Counted from the first letter of the stretch, positions 37,001-48,759 are shown. The stretch is DNA of 64,000 bases from Reticulitermes lucifugus (GCA_026260175.1 JAKCWW010000248.1:32850-96849); one strand, 5' to 3'. The notes: generated by a model not told the origin, from the sequence alone. Numbers and translations are program-made.

Positions 37001-40000
37001 ATATATACCGACTGTAATAGCGAGAAATTATGTATAAACACAGACACTGTAGTGGAGTGATATTTCAGTATCTTATCAGAGTAATGTATTATTTAATGTC
37101 ATGTCATCAGTTGCCGAGTTTAGATTGGTCAATTTTCATTTCGACAAGAAAATATTTACTAGATGGGAAATGGAGGAAGATGATGCAGTGGACCATTTCC
37201 AATGTACCAGCTATAGACTCGTGTGGAAGAACTGAAGAAATAGAGAGAAATTAGATGGAAGAACAAGCGAAGAGAAGTTACTGAGCTACAGAATGGGAGA
37301 TTTATGTCGGTTGTGAGACAAGGAAGGCTATCATAATAGGACACTAGAGTAAACACTTGAAACAAAGTGAAATAGAGGCAGACGCAGAGAAACATTCGAA
37401 AGGGAGGGAGCGGGCTTGCTAATTGGTGAAGAGAAAAGGGAGAACCTGAAAGTGAGAGAGAGAAAATTTAAACAGATTTTTGAAAGGGAGATGTGTATTG
37501 CTGACAGAAAGTGGTCACGTAGAAATGAAAATGAGGAAAGTCATAAGAGAACGCTTTCGCGGCTGAAAGTGAAATGGGACGAAGGAGAGACCAACAAAAA
37601 TATAGAGTGTGTGTTTGTGTGTTGGTGCTGATACATTTTACCACTGCAAAGGTTGCATCCAACCTTCGTACCATAATTTGCCTACCTCAAGCTATTACAT
37701 ATATATATGTATATATATATATGTGTGCGTGCGTGCGTGCTCACGCAAGCGCGCGTGTGGGTTTAGGTATGTATACTTCAGCAAATACTGTATATCGAAC
37801 ATAACTACCCCTGGGAAATCAAAAACTGCTGTGCTACTAAATTTCCCACACTGTATGAAAACGAACGTTCATTACCGCATTCACAACAGCACAAAGTTAT
37901 TCAGTACTTGAGCCATTGAATTCGTTTCACCAAGTCTCATCCTGTTCTTTGCAACAGACATTTCAATTTTATATTCGTTTCTAAATATAAGACTTGCGAA
38001 AATATTGCAGCAGTCCGGAGGATTGGATACACAAATTTTGCAAACGTTCGGTTCTGATGTTCCTGCTAGTAGTGACAACTTTGTACGACTTCATAATATG
38101 GTGCCTTATGTTCATTAATAAGGAAATACCTTTACAGGTACGGACTAGAAGGGAGGAGTTGTCTTCTGAGAAGTATCTGTGAGATTGCAGAGACACCTGT
38201 CTACTACAACGGACTAATCGGGGAATTCCTCCACGTCATTTTTACGTAAGAAATATTGAGAATATTTACTGTTATGGATACTAAAAAAAACCACAGGCTG
38301 AATACAATTAAAACGTGCAGCACGATACAGAGAGAATTGTAACACGCTAAAGGAACTTAATAAAAGTCCCACAGAATATTAGTTTCAAAATTCAAATCCT
38401 GGAAATACAGATTATAAAGGCATAAATCAGACAAGCAGCTCAGAGCAGGTAGTTAATGAGAAAGATATAAATTAGACGAGTGGTTCAGAGCAGAGTGTTA
38501 GTGGAAAAGACATAAATTAGAAAAGTGGCTTAGAGCAGGGCGTTAGTGGAAAAGATATAAATTAGAAAAGTGGCTTAGAAGAGGAATTTATTGTGAAAGA
38601 TATAAATTAGATGAGTGGCTCAGAGCAGGGCGTTAGTGATAAAGATATAAATTAGAAAATTGGCTTAGAACAGGGCGTTAGTGGAAAAGATATAAATTAG
38701 AAAAGTGACTTAGAGCAGGGAGTTAGTGGGAAAGATATAAATTAGAAGAGTGGCTTAGAAGAGGGATTTATTGGGAAAGATATAAATTAGATGAGTGGCT
38801 CAGAGCAGGACGTTAGTGATAAAGATATAAATTAGAAAATTGGCTTAGAGCAGGGCGTTAGTGGAAAAGATATAAATTAGAAAAGTGGCTTAGAAGAGGG
38901 ATTTATTGGGAAAGATATAAATTAGATGAGTGGCTCAGAGCAGGGCGTTAGTGGGAAAGACATAAATTACATGAGTGGCTCAGAACTGGGAGTTAGTCGG
39001 AAAGGTACGCCATAGCTCACACTTCTTCGAGCTACCTAATAACAGGAAATAATCGACAAGTTCATAAGAACTCATGTCTTCTCCCAAATAAAAAACACAT
39101 ATCATTCAATATGTTCTTGTCTTATTCTCTTAAATAATAATAGCGGCCTGTAATTATGTAAGCTTTAATTGTGCTGAGATATTTGCTGACTGAAACACTG
39201 TGAACTCCTACCTGGGAGAACTTTATTCGTACGTAGCAAAGGGGTGTTGAATCCAGTACTATATTCTTCATTCTAATTCCCAGAATGTTTATGATTGAAG
39301 TCTTCTAGGATGTTACGCCGTGCTAAATGGTAAATATTTATCAATATTTCAAATGAGTGTAATCTCATCATCTTCACGGTCACGCAGTAAAAATCCTGGA
39401 CATGATGTAATACACCAGAAGAAGAAGAGCCTCATATCCCGCGAAGAATATGTTTCTGCCCTGGCATATTAAGGAGTATTTGAGAGAAGTTACGTACAGT
39501 AGGACCTTTATGTTTTTGTTATAGCCGTTTCATTGTTGTGCACAGGGATTTAAGAAAATTGTTTTCATTGTACATCGTAATTAAGAGTTCCGGTGTTGCC
39601 AAAGATAATCGATACAATCCACTCTGTGCATTTAGACAGATTTTATATTTACGAAATCTACTGCCTAATTTTATGGGACCCTACAAATGGGTACCAGTCA
39701 TTTAAAACTTTAAAGACCGGTAATGCAGAACAGATTCTGGGACAGGCTCATGGGACTACACTAAAATTTGTCACACAAATTTAATTTTTATTTTCACTCT
39801 CCAATAGAGGAGCCCGGACAGAGTAGTCGGTAGGGTCAATAGGCTATCGGTCGGAAGTCCGAGGAACAGTGTTTCGGTTTCCTACAGGACAAAAAGACTC
39901 TTCTTTTCTTCAAACCGCGCAGAATTCTGGGACCTACCCAGCTTTCTATGCAATAGGTAGCGGGGTTAAAGCGACCAGTGTGTAAAGCTCACCACTCTCC

Positions 40001-40792
40001 CTTTCCATATTGAGATTAAGAATGAGTGGAAGTAGACCTTTACTTCCCATTGTGTCCGGCACAGGGAAATATTCACCCTTACTTCACTGCCCAAAAGAAG
40101 CCTACTCTAAATGACTTCCAAATTACTTATTTTTCTCGTATAACTCCAATTTTTCAAAGAATGTGAACGTATTTCATTAGGATAGACAGCGCCTACGTAT
40201 ATTTGAAACATTTGGTGTATTTGTAATTATAAAATAACTGCAAGTAGCTTTTACAGTATAATATATCACGATAGATTACAAATTCTGGACAAGGTAAACC
40301 CGACCCTGTTCACACTATGAATTCACACAGGAGGAGAAGATATATACGTAGTTTCACTCATTCTTAACCTCGGCACTAGACGTAGGTGAGTTGCCAACCT
40401 TACGGCCCTGTTGCTTCATCCCCTGAGGAAGAACACCCGGTACCCTCAATATGAGGCTGACTATAATTCATGTACCGTTCGTTAGCTTATTACTAAAATA
40501 CTGTTTCCTCCATAAATAAACACATTGATTAATGAGTTACAAAACACCAGAGATATGCTTCATGTTTTTGAAGCAAGCTGAGGGTATTCCAGTCAGAACA
40601 AGGATTTCTGTACTTATATTGTTATTAAATGCTAACAGGCCAGGATATGGACCGAACACTGAGGAATACTTGGAGCGGGATTACCATGAGGCAAAGCGTC
40701 TTGGAGAGGAAGGTGCGGACTGTCGCCTGACCTATCCCGCATGTCCTTTCGGCGAAGGACTCTTAGATCTCATATCTGTTTTGGATACCTAA
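34026..40792 (+). CDS. Gene E: DM4/DM12 family secreted protein, 4 recognised coding exons, start uncertain
   Basis: Exons are 34026-34140, 35790-35980, 38138-38245 and 40639-40792; introns are 1649, 2157 and 2393 bp, phases 0, 2, 2, all GT-AG. It aligns with gene D along its length: KEIVFLTLMLHCWLP leader, RDER then ALIYPKGATYK; FPVDLPQKI, NFQFQY, an NVT sequon; YGLEGRSCLLRSIC; DYHEAKRLG, GADC, YPACPFG, GLLDLIS, TAA. The start is not settled. At the position of gene D's ATG this gene has AGT, preceded by acceptor tttgctgtag and one base G. Either an unseen upstream exon supplies the start (one ending in AT would give a split ATG), or translation begins at ATG 34063 with a shorter leader. The last exon keeps both family cysteines. 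The function is unknown. Confidence 0.85.
34997..35335 (+). repeat. Degenerate array of TACGGCCCCTGT-like motifs in gene E intron 1
   Basis: ACGGCCCCTGT or one-base variants occur about 35060, 35098, 35237 and 35301, with further weak GTATACG/TTCACGGA-type echoes between them. Spacing is irregular (roughly 40-140 bp). I read it as an eroded minisatellite. Confidence 0.4.
35420..35580 (+). mobile_element. Degraded SINE (family 1) in gene E intron 1
   Basis: 'caacgggtacctgg', 'ggtcaaagctgaaccatgc' and 'caatacgccttcacggcg' appear in family-1 order, strongly diverged. It lies 210 bp upstream of exon 2. Confidence 0.4.
37697..37761. repeat. (TA)n(TG)n(CGTG)n compound microsatellite in gene E intron 2
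   Basis: A run of TA, then TG/CGTG repeats and a short GCGCGTG end. It has Z-DNA-like alternating purine-pyrimidine composition. Confidence 0.85.
37803..37905 (-). mobile_element. LINE 3' tail fragment in gene E intron 2
   Basis: 'cattaccgcattcacaacag' on the + strand is the complement of the tail block 'tgaatgcggtaatgaac' of the LINE at 26817-27400. It lies about 230 bp upstream of exon 3. Confidence 0.5.
38416..39000. repeat. Minisatellite, 13 units of exactly 45 bp, gene E intron 3
   Basis: Units begin every 45 bp from 38416 with AAAGATATAAATTAG or close variants and contain CTTAGAGCAGGGCGTTAG. All 13 units keep the same length. Unit variants recur in order: units 4-5-6 resemble 8-9-10 and 11-12. 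The 'agagggatttattg' type is always followed by the 'atgagtggctcag' type, which indicates a higher-order period of about 180 bp with one three-unit block. It starts 170 bp downstream of exon 3. Confidence 0.95.
39299..39350 (+). repeat. Unclassified dispersed repeat copy in gene E intron 3
   Basis: 'gtcttctaggatgttacgcc' followed by 'gtgctaaatggtaaatattt' is the inverted counterpart of the copy at 28660-28735. Confidence 0.5.
39810..40082 (+). mobile_element. Degraded SINE (family 1) in gene E intron 3
   Basis: The head contains AGAGTAGTCGGTAGGGTC. The body keeps 'gggacctacccagctttc', 'tgcaataggtagcgggg' and 'taaagcgaccagtgtgtaaa', with a TTCACCCTTAC end. Confidence 0.6.
40305..40465 (-). 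mobile_element. Truncated SINE (family 1) in gene E intron 3
   Basis: 'cttaacctcggcactagac', then a degenerate 'gaggaagaacacccggtacc' block: the minus orientation of the family-1 body. It forms an inverted pair with the copy at 39810-40082 and sits 170 bp upstream of exon 4. Confidence 0.5.
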
Positions 40793-41438
40793 CAAGACCA
40801 AACTTCCTGCAGGAAAACAATGAAGATACTGAGAAGAACTCTTTATGTTATATTATCTCTAAAATTGCTGTATGAAAACCGTTCTGACTGCCGCCCAAAT
40901 GTATTGTATTTTGTTGAAACCAATTTATGTAAGGTTAAGGCATCAGGCAAGGCAGAAAATCTTTTTTCATTGTGGGTGGCTAATGGGTTTTATTAGGCTC
41001 AGCTGCAACCTTTATTTCCGACTGCCACTTTATACGTTTGCTATGAAAATTAAACCTTGAGCATCAACTGGAATGATTAGTGTTGTTAAGTCATATTTCT
41101 AATACTCTAGTGTTAATGAGTATACATGCGTCCTTGACTCGTGCGTAAGACTTCGTTATGAAAATGTGATATACTACAAAAAATCCTCGAATACTCATTA
41201 ATTTGATGGGTAAAATGTAAATGTTTTCGACAAAATCTTCTTCATTTCCCAGCTTCAGATGAAAATGAATTACCTGTATGAGCACGTCAATATTTGAATA
41301 TATGTCTGTCCAAAAATATGCAATATTTTATAAATGTAAAATTCTCAAAATAACAATAAATATATATTGATGGAATGTTTAAATTGACTCATTACACGAT
41401 GTCAATATATACAATAGAGCAGTTGCGTGACAGGTAAT

Positions 41439-41680
41439 CAGTGGCGTAGATAAGGTAAACGCAGACCCCGCGAAAGGGGGCCCCGTGGGGCAGGGGGCCC
41501 ACAAACATACAGAATATTAAAATTTATTAGGGTTTCTTTGGACTGTTTTCCTTTCTTCTGACAGAAGGCATTGTTCTTGATCCCTGTTACCGAGATTTTC
41601 AAGTAATTGTTCTCAAAATTACAGGGGGGAACCCGGTTACCGCGTGGTGGGGGGATCCGTACCGGTGATCTACGCTACTG
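41439..41680. mobile_element. hAT-like MITE with terminal inverted repeats and 8-bp target duplication
   Basis: The left end CAGTGGCGTAGAT and right end ATCTACGCTACTG are inverted repeats with one mismatch. The flanks CAGGTAAT (left) and CAAGTACT (right) agree at 6 of 8 positions, the length expected of a hAT target-site duplication. The interior is G-rich near the left end (GGGGGCCCCGTGGGG) and has no coding capacity. Confidence 0.65.
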
Positions 41681-41696
41681 CAAGTACTGCTTGTTT

Positions 41697-41735
41697 TCAT
41701 TCATTCATTCATTCAATCATTCATGCATTCGTTCA
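41697..41735. repeat. (TCAT)n microsatellite
   Basis: About nine imperfect TCAT/TTCA units, starting 16 bp beyond the right end of the MITE. Confidence 0.85.
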
Positions 41736-42529
41736 GTTATTAAGGATTTTATGTGCAGCTGCCAGAAAACTATGCTGTATTGCCTTCCTGGGTGAAAAGT
41801 GTCATAAATATAGCAACACTTCTTAAGAAATATTAAAATTAGCAGTCACAATTTGGGTTTTTCGTAAATCATGCTCTATTTAATTAGTAAAGCTATTTTC
41901 TATAATTAAATGATTTAGATTCCTTAAAGAACCAAGATAATCAATTTATATTAAATTAGAATTTTAGGTGTATGAATGAAAAACGCTTCTTCTAGTCATG
42001 TTTACGTATAGAAGTAATTAGCTCGTTATTACGAATAATTTGGAAACTTCAGTATATTTGATCTGTAAATTGTACAGAAGTGTGCAATGGCCAAACATAA
42101 ATTCGGAGCGTAAAATTAGCAGCATAATAATTTATAAGTCCCTGCTCTTTGAAATTTTACCAGATTTTAAAATTTACCTAAGCTTCAACGTGGGCTCTGA
42201 AATGTGTACAGAAGTAGTCTGCATCAGCCAGGTCTACAAAGGTATTTACAATATTCACAACATAAACAACTGCATAATAAAACGGAGGCTAAAAAATATG
42301 AAATTTTTGTACTGCTTTATAATAAAACGTTTAAACAAGTATTAGATTAGGAGCATTTCCGGCGTCAGATGGGATAACTGTCAGGTAAGTGTAAGAAAGG
42401 GACTATGTCACACAGAGAGATTTATGTTCTCAGTTAATTACGTACGTCCTAAGTTATACGAATGTAAATCGAAGGCCAAACTTTGATCTCCATAACATAG
42501 CTTTGAAAGTGAGCATATCATATGGCAGC

Positions 42530-42571
42530 GTTCTCCAAAGGGAAGTTCTCCAAAGGGAAGTTCTCCAAACA
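42530..42571. repeat. Short tandem repeat, 15-bp unit x about 2.7
   Basis: TTCTCCAAAGGGAAG is repeated twice and then followed by a partial third unit. It lies 460 bp upstream of the gene F start. Confidence 0.8.
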
Positions 42572-43031
42572 AAAATAACAAATAAGTGCTGTGACCGTTT
42601 TCTCACCTGCAGGAATGGCTAGAGGGAGAGACTTCTGTTGTTTACTGCTCTACTCAAAGCGTCCCGTTAAGGTAACGTTTCGCTTAACAGTACTCCCTCG
42701 ACATGCCAGTGAGGTGAGGCGTCCGGTGTCTGCCACGTGTTCTGTTGGACACACTTTGAATTCATCATTCTCTTTCGCTGCTCACGCACGGCGTATACGA
42801 AATGAAAAATGTAAACACAACGGTGTAGTTAGACAAGAAATTGTACTGGTTTCCTGGGGTTCAAATTATGTAGTCTTCATCTAGCAACTTTAGTTACTGG
42901 ACTTACATATCTTCATAATGTTTTGATATCATTGAAAAATGTTACGGCAGTAATTAATTACTGACGACAATGTGTCATTTGAAGCTTCGGAAGATTGCTG
43001 TAATAACTGAGCTGTGAGACTGACTGCAATT

Positions 43032-46000
43032 ATGGACAGAAATATTACGATTTCACTACTATTATTACTAACCGCAATGGGGACTCTAATTTGTGATGTG
43101 TCATGTGACAACAGGACTCGGCGAATTAAGAGACGTGTAGTGTTCATCAAAGGAAGCAAGTTTTTTGTGAGTGTTTATAATTATTTTTAAAATGTGGTGA
43201 ATTTTTATATCTGTGTAATTATAAAACTCACCTGAAAGAGTTAGCGTATTTAAAAATGTAAGTTTTTATTATAGAGTCGAACCCGGTTATAACGACATGG
43301 TTTATACGTCACCTCGTCTATAGCGTCAAATATTTTGTGGTACAAGTTAATTCCTCACTATTAACCATAAAATTATAATTCTCGGTTATAACAACACTCT
43401 TTTATAACGACACAAAATATTTATTCCCTTTCATGACGTTATAACCGAGTTCGACTCTACTTTAAAAACAAAATAGAATTAAGCAAGATATTGCCCTTAG
43501 CCATAAAATAAAGCAAAGTGCATGAACACAGCATTCATGTTGGAATTCATTGTTTGGAAAGTGATACAAAACTCTGAGATCTTACTGATGTCATCCAAAA
43601 TACAAACTTAAGGAAAGTTTACTCCCTTAGATTTATGACGCTTTGAAGTTTATAAACAGTAAGACAATGTAATTAAATCATTTATTTGAGGGCTATAATC
43701 ATTGTGAGTTTACTAAAAAATCTGACGTCTCTGCAAAGGTTATTCCAAATTAGACCCGCTCAAACCTTAGCTCGCGCTCAACATGTTGGCCGCGACACAG
43801 TTTTATTTTGCCCGCAGATATCTGAAATGAGGAAACTTCTTTAACTCTTTTCCTGGTAAAGTCGAGATAGACCGCCGAATGAATTCCGCTCGCTTCCTAG
43901 CAAATTATGAAAGGCAGGTAAAAATATAATTTTACTTTTTCTTATCCGTTCTTAATTTTGTGTTTTAAAATGCCTCTTGCTCGCATGCAGACCAAATTTT
44001 TCAAAAGTTGCACACACAACATAAAGGGTTGAGCAGGCCTGTTCCAGACACGTTATATTTCATGAATATTTGCAGGTTCTTATTAATAGAGCTTTTAAGT
44101 GGCATTTATAATTCACCTCGGTTTTTATATTCAAAACAATGAAAAGTATTAGAACAGTTATACAAGTTATGTTTTAGTAATAAGCGACCAACACATTGCT
44201 GACTTGAATTTGGACACAGCTTCTATCAACATAAAGTTCATGGTGCAGTTGTATTACATGCATGGGCTACAGAAATTGCTTTGAAATACGAATTTTAAGG
44301 ACAGAAGTTGCGAACGAATATGTTTTACGCAAGTTGCAGTAGACCCCGAATTACGCACTCCACGACAACGCATAATGACATGTACCAAAGAATAGCGCCC
44401 ATGTCCTCTCCAAAACCGCCAATTATGTAATAGTGCTTTCTTGTGTTGCAAGTATCTTTGGCGTCTTTTCTAGTGTTTTTGTTTATTGTGACACCATACT
44501 TCAGCCACTTGCAGGGTTACTGTACTTTTATCAAGAGACAAATACATGGTTTATACAGGATTTCCACATAATGAAGGTGGAACATGAAATTTAGTTGTTC
44601 ACTGAGTGCCGGTGATAAGACACAGGGGAGAGCTATTGTGAACGCAATGAATCGCCGTCTGTCATTGAAGATGAAGTATTTAAGGACTTTGGCGACAGTT
44701 ACCTTCGATAAGCTTCCAGCTCTTTAAAGGTTTATTATAAAGGCCATTAAAGGGAAGAAGATTATTTTTTGCCAAACGTAAAATGTATTTTTATCTCCTG
44801 TGTCTTTGTTAACAAGAAACCCGCATATATCTCGGCACACGTCCATCCAAAACGCAATTTATTCCTTCCTGTTTGCGTTTGGAATATCGTAGAAAATTGC
44901 ATTTGCAATTTTTGTGTCCTTCTATTTAATTATTTTAGCCACTTCACTTTTGAAAAGCATGCTTTCTTCTTTATACAAACTCAACGGCTGGTTGAGATAC
45001 AGTGAATGTGGTGGCCAAGAAACAAGTCGTATATTCAGACTACTACTCCATAAATTGGGCAATTGATTATGATCGCACAATATGACGTAGTGAAAAATGT
45101 GCGGTTGCTACATTTGTCTTAGTGTCAAAAGACCCAACTAGCTATCTAAAAGCTTCATATTCTAGCATGTACAAATATATGTGACTGTACATTAGCCCTT
45201 CTGCCAAGTGAAGCCTACCTACACCGGTTGTATGTGTCAATACACAATACGAGTTTTATTAAACACAATTTATATTTTATTTATTCACTGGACGTACTGA
45301 AACTGAAAATTCGAGGGTGTTATCTATGTCAAATATAAGTAATGTAAATGGTTGCTTCGCCAGAAAATTGGCTTCCAGTTTCAATTAAGGTTCCTTTTCG
45401 TCATGTTGTTTCACGATTCTCAATACAACAATTTCTGTCCGTTATCATAGTCCATGATTCATATTTCGTCAAGAAAATGAGCATGAGACGTACGCTAAAT
45501 TTGAGCTACACTTGGACTACATATAAAATTTGGCATATAAAGTCACACTGTGTTGTTCGTATTTTCGATATCTTGAAGTTGCCCCACAAATTTCAATGGC
45601 ATCAAAGGAGATGTGTGTCTTTGGGGCATTAAATTACTTCAATGGGAAAGTATTTATTGTTGACGTAACTGTGTGTCAAGAGGTGAAATAAATATTTAAA
45701 TTTGATACACCGGAATTATTTTGTAGTGACCTCACATTTTGTAGTGACATCACATGTTCCCGACAATATTCCGGAAGAAAAGAATGTGTAATGTTGGCTG
45801 ATACGTCTCCGCTGTAATAATTTGTGCTCAAAATGGTAATGGTGTTTTGTTCTTTTGTCAGATTCGTCTCAACTTCAAGGCCAACACCCTTCCATACACG
45901 GCAGTCTTTGCCTACGCTGCGGGGTACAAATTAAACTTTGACCTACCAGAAGACGTAAAGACCGGGCCTTTCCGTATTCATCGCAGAGCCCTGTATGAAA

Positions 46001-47528
46001 ATTTTGAAACAATAATTGATGAGTAGGTGAACAATTATTGTTACTCTTTTACACGTTTGAATTAATAGAAATTTAAGTGGTATAAAAGATAAAGAATTAA
46101 TTTTATGGTGTATTACTTTCACGTACCGGCGGTGAAACTCCAGGCTGCTTTATTAAGCATTTATTCTGTCATTTAGAGAAAAAGACTGTGGAGTGACGCG
46201 TGCAGTTCAGTGAGAGGGAGGGAGCTAGAAATCTACAGATCTACGCTGATACCACATAAACAAGCACTGCTTTGGACTATGTCATCGCAATTCGCAGTTC
46301 GCAATTCTGTACCACTATTTCTAAAAACTGCAGCAATTTTAAAATTAAGTCCCTCACTCATTTTTTCCAAAATCTGATGTTGGAGCTGGGAAAATAAAAA
46401 TGGTAATTTTTAAAGATAATCTCACGTAATAGGAATAGAATTGTGGTGCTCCAAATTTTTGTTTTCCCCACCAACAGTACCACCGTCTGGCTCGATAGAA
46501 ACTGCACACAGAACGTAAAGCTGTTGCTCAAGTTTTTAGACATTCCACGCTTATGTACAGCAATTACAATAAGCTTGGACTGCGTGTAGAAATTTATTTT
46601 AACATTTCCATATTTATTTATTTCGAGTGAGAGCGGGTGGTGGTTTATCCTGCATTTGTGAGGTATTTGAAACATTTAAATACTTCCAGCATTTATTTGT
46701 TCCATAATTGTTTCAGAAACGGACTCAATGGGCGTTTGTGCATGTTGAGGTTCCTGTGTGAAGCGGCCCAGTTAGTGATTCCAACGGACACCCTGTTTCA
46801 AAAGCTGCTAAAACTCATATTCACGTAAGTTTGAAACACAGAGTGTGAGGTTCAAGTCGTCTGGGATGTTACACTGTTGACACGGCGTCACATCTCACAA
46901 CACGTGAATCTTCAGTAGCACCGTTGTGAGAAATTCAAATTTTCAAACAAGAATTGTTCCTAAATTCAATGCAATTCTAATTCGATATTCGTAAAAAGCG
47001 ATACAGACGAGTTCAGCGAATAACCTGCAGCGGTCGTAAGAACAACTCCCCACCTCCTCACACACACACACACACAAACACACACAAAATTGTTCCTTTT
47101 GTATTTTATATACGTTTCGGCGCATACTTTAACAATACCAAAATTTCTTTAAATATTTCCTAACTTCAGCAATAAAACAAAGATTAAATAATTGCGAGCC
47201 TTACATACAAGTCTGTTCCTTGAATTGAAGATACAATAAAAGAACCCCTCATTTCATGACAAGAAACAAATAATTTTTTTCTAATCAATTTCTGCTAACA
47301 TCTGTAGGTAAGAAGGACATTTAAAAAATTACACATCCTTTCAGACGACCTTTTGACAATATTTTCTGTGACATTTATATAATAAAGTTACTTAATTTCA
47401 GGATTCCAGCAGGAGCAGCACATATGGTTTATCCTTATCACGTGGCTGAAGACTGCAAAAAAATGGCTGACGAATGTCCTATCTCTTTCCTTCACATCAT
47501 GGCTCTTAAACCGGCTGAAAATGTGTAA
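43032..47528 (+). CDS. Gene F: divergent DM4/DM12-like secreted protein, 4 coding exons, 176 aa
   Basis: Exons are 43032-43166, 45862-46022, 46717-46824 and 47402-47528; introns are 2695, 694 and 577 bp, phases 0, 2, 2, GT-AG. The signal peptide is MDRNITISLLLLLTAMGTLIC, followed by RRIKRR (30-35) and VVFIKGSKFF. Exon 2 (IRLNFKANTLPY..., then HRRALYENFETIIDE) matches the family only weakly. Exon 3 has NGLNGRLCMLRFLCEAA, with Asn replacing the usual Asp. Exon 4 lacks the YLAAE or DYHEA segment but keeps two cysteines (AEDC...DEC) and PISFLHIM where relatives have SLLDLIS. TAA is at 47526 and an AATAAA follows at 47586. Donor 2 is gtaggt, with a second GT four bases on. The complete frame and consensus splice sites argue for a functional gene. 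Its place in the family rests on architecture more than identity. Confidence 0.83.
43272..43459. mobile_element. pogo/Tigger-like palindromic MITE in gene F intron 1
   Basis: TAGAGTCGAACCCGGTTATA at the left and TATAACCGAGTTCGACTCTA at the right form imperfect terminal inverted repeats with TA at the outer edges. A further inner 'ttataacgac' motif recurs. The sequence resembles short nonautonomous Tc1/pogo-type elements; there is no coding capacity. Confidence 0.65.
45718..45753. repeat. Tandem duplication of 18 bp in gene F intron 1
   Basis: ATTTTGTAGTGACCTCAC is followed directly by ATTTTGTAGTGACATCAC (one difference), about 110 bp upstream of exon 2. Confidence 0.75.
46849..46895 (+). repeat. 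Unclassified dispersed repeat copy in gene F intron 3
   Basis: 'ttcaagtcgtctgggatgtt' and 'gacacggcgtcac' match the repeat family seen at 28660 and 39299. It starts only 25 bp after exon 3. Confidence 0.45.
47059..47086. repeat. (CA)n microsatellite in gene F intron 3
   Basis: About 13 CA units with one interruption. Confidence 0.85.
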
Positions 47529-47585
47529 CTTGCCAACTGTAACTGCGCTGAATTTTATTAATCTTCTGTATAAAAACACAAATTA

Positions 47586-47591
47586 AATAAA
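47586..47591 (+). promoter_or_regulatory. Candidate poly(A) signal of gene F
   Basis: AATAAA lies 58 bp after the stop codon of gene F, a usual distance for a short 3' UTR. The region is AT-rich, so chance occurrence is possible. Confidence 0.5.
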
Positions 47592-48759
47592 ATAACATAA
47601 ACAATCATGAATATATGATATCATACATTTAATTTACATTGAGTTATTTACATAACATGTTGTGCCTTACAAGTTGTTATTCATAAAAGGGCAATATTTT
47701 GAGTTCATTATTTTTATTATAAAATAGCAGTATTAAAGGGGTACGTGTCAGCTTAAAGGCAGTCGTGCGAAGAAGGTAATAACACCACAACTGTAATATT
47801 GTGTATAAGAAAAACACCCCAGAGAGTGGAAAATCAGCAGTAAAATACTGACAAACTAATTAAACCACCAGTAAATAATGTTTCTAAAATCTTTCCACGC
47901 AGTACTTAAAACTTTAATGTACGTTTGGAATCTTATACTGTATGGATCTTATCATGGTCATGGTTTAAAAAGACAGGCAACTGAGGCGCGTTCTCATAAC
48001 CATTGTTGCCATGGAAAAGCAAAACTTATTACATATTCTGAGAGCGTGTCTGTAACCTTAGTTACCCAGCATTCAATGCACATGCGTCGTATTATATTGT
48101 CTTCTGTGGCCTCTCTGGCTGTACCATATTTTTCCACATTATCTCATAAGCGGCATGTTTTCGGAAAAAGTTATTGAACATAGAATATGTGTTTTGATTT
48201 TCTCTACAATATTTTTCTGAAACATTTCTTATTCTGAAAATAACTGAGTGAGATATTATTATAAATGTACATACGTCTTCATGTAAAGTAACCGTTATTC
48301 TTGTCAGATTTTAAAAAATTTGAATTTTCTCGACAGATTTTCGAAAATATTCAGATATCAAATTTCACGAAAAACCGTCCAGTCGGAGTCGAGTTGTTCA
48401 TTGCTGAAGGACGGACGGACAGACAGGTATGACGAAGCTAACAGTCGCTTTTCGCAATTTTGCGAACGCACCTAAAAACGGAGGCACACATCTCCCCGTT
48501 CTCGGAATAAAAACAATAAGAAACCTTTCCCAGTTTATCCCAATAGGTAAAGATAATCTCAAGCCACGTGACATAATCTAGCAAGTTGAAGTGCTATGTG
48601 TTGCCCAGACTATGAGAATATTTTACGTGTACATGTGTAACATAACTGAGAATATAGAGAATTAAATGACTGTATCACAGTAAATAATGAATTGGAAGGG
48701 ATATGGAAATCAGTTGTATTATGTTAATTTAAGGTTCTACCCCGACATTGTGAGGTAAT

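Larger units (their letters stand above)
40793..43031. other. Intergenic spacer E-F
   Basis: 2.2 kb with a hAT-like MITE (41439-41680), a (TCAT)n microsatellite (41697-41735) and a short 15-bp tandem repeat (42530-42571). I recognised no exon. Confidence 0.55.

Noticed and set aside
38416-39000. CRISPR-like array
   Set aside because: Units are contiguous 45-bp tandem copies without unique spacers, in an intron of a eukaryotic gene.
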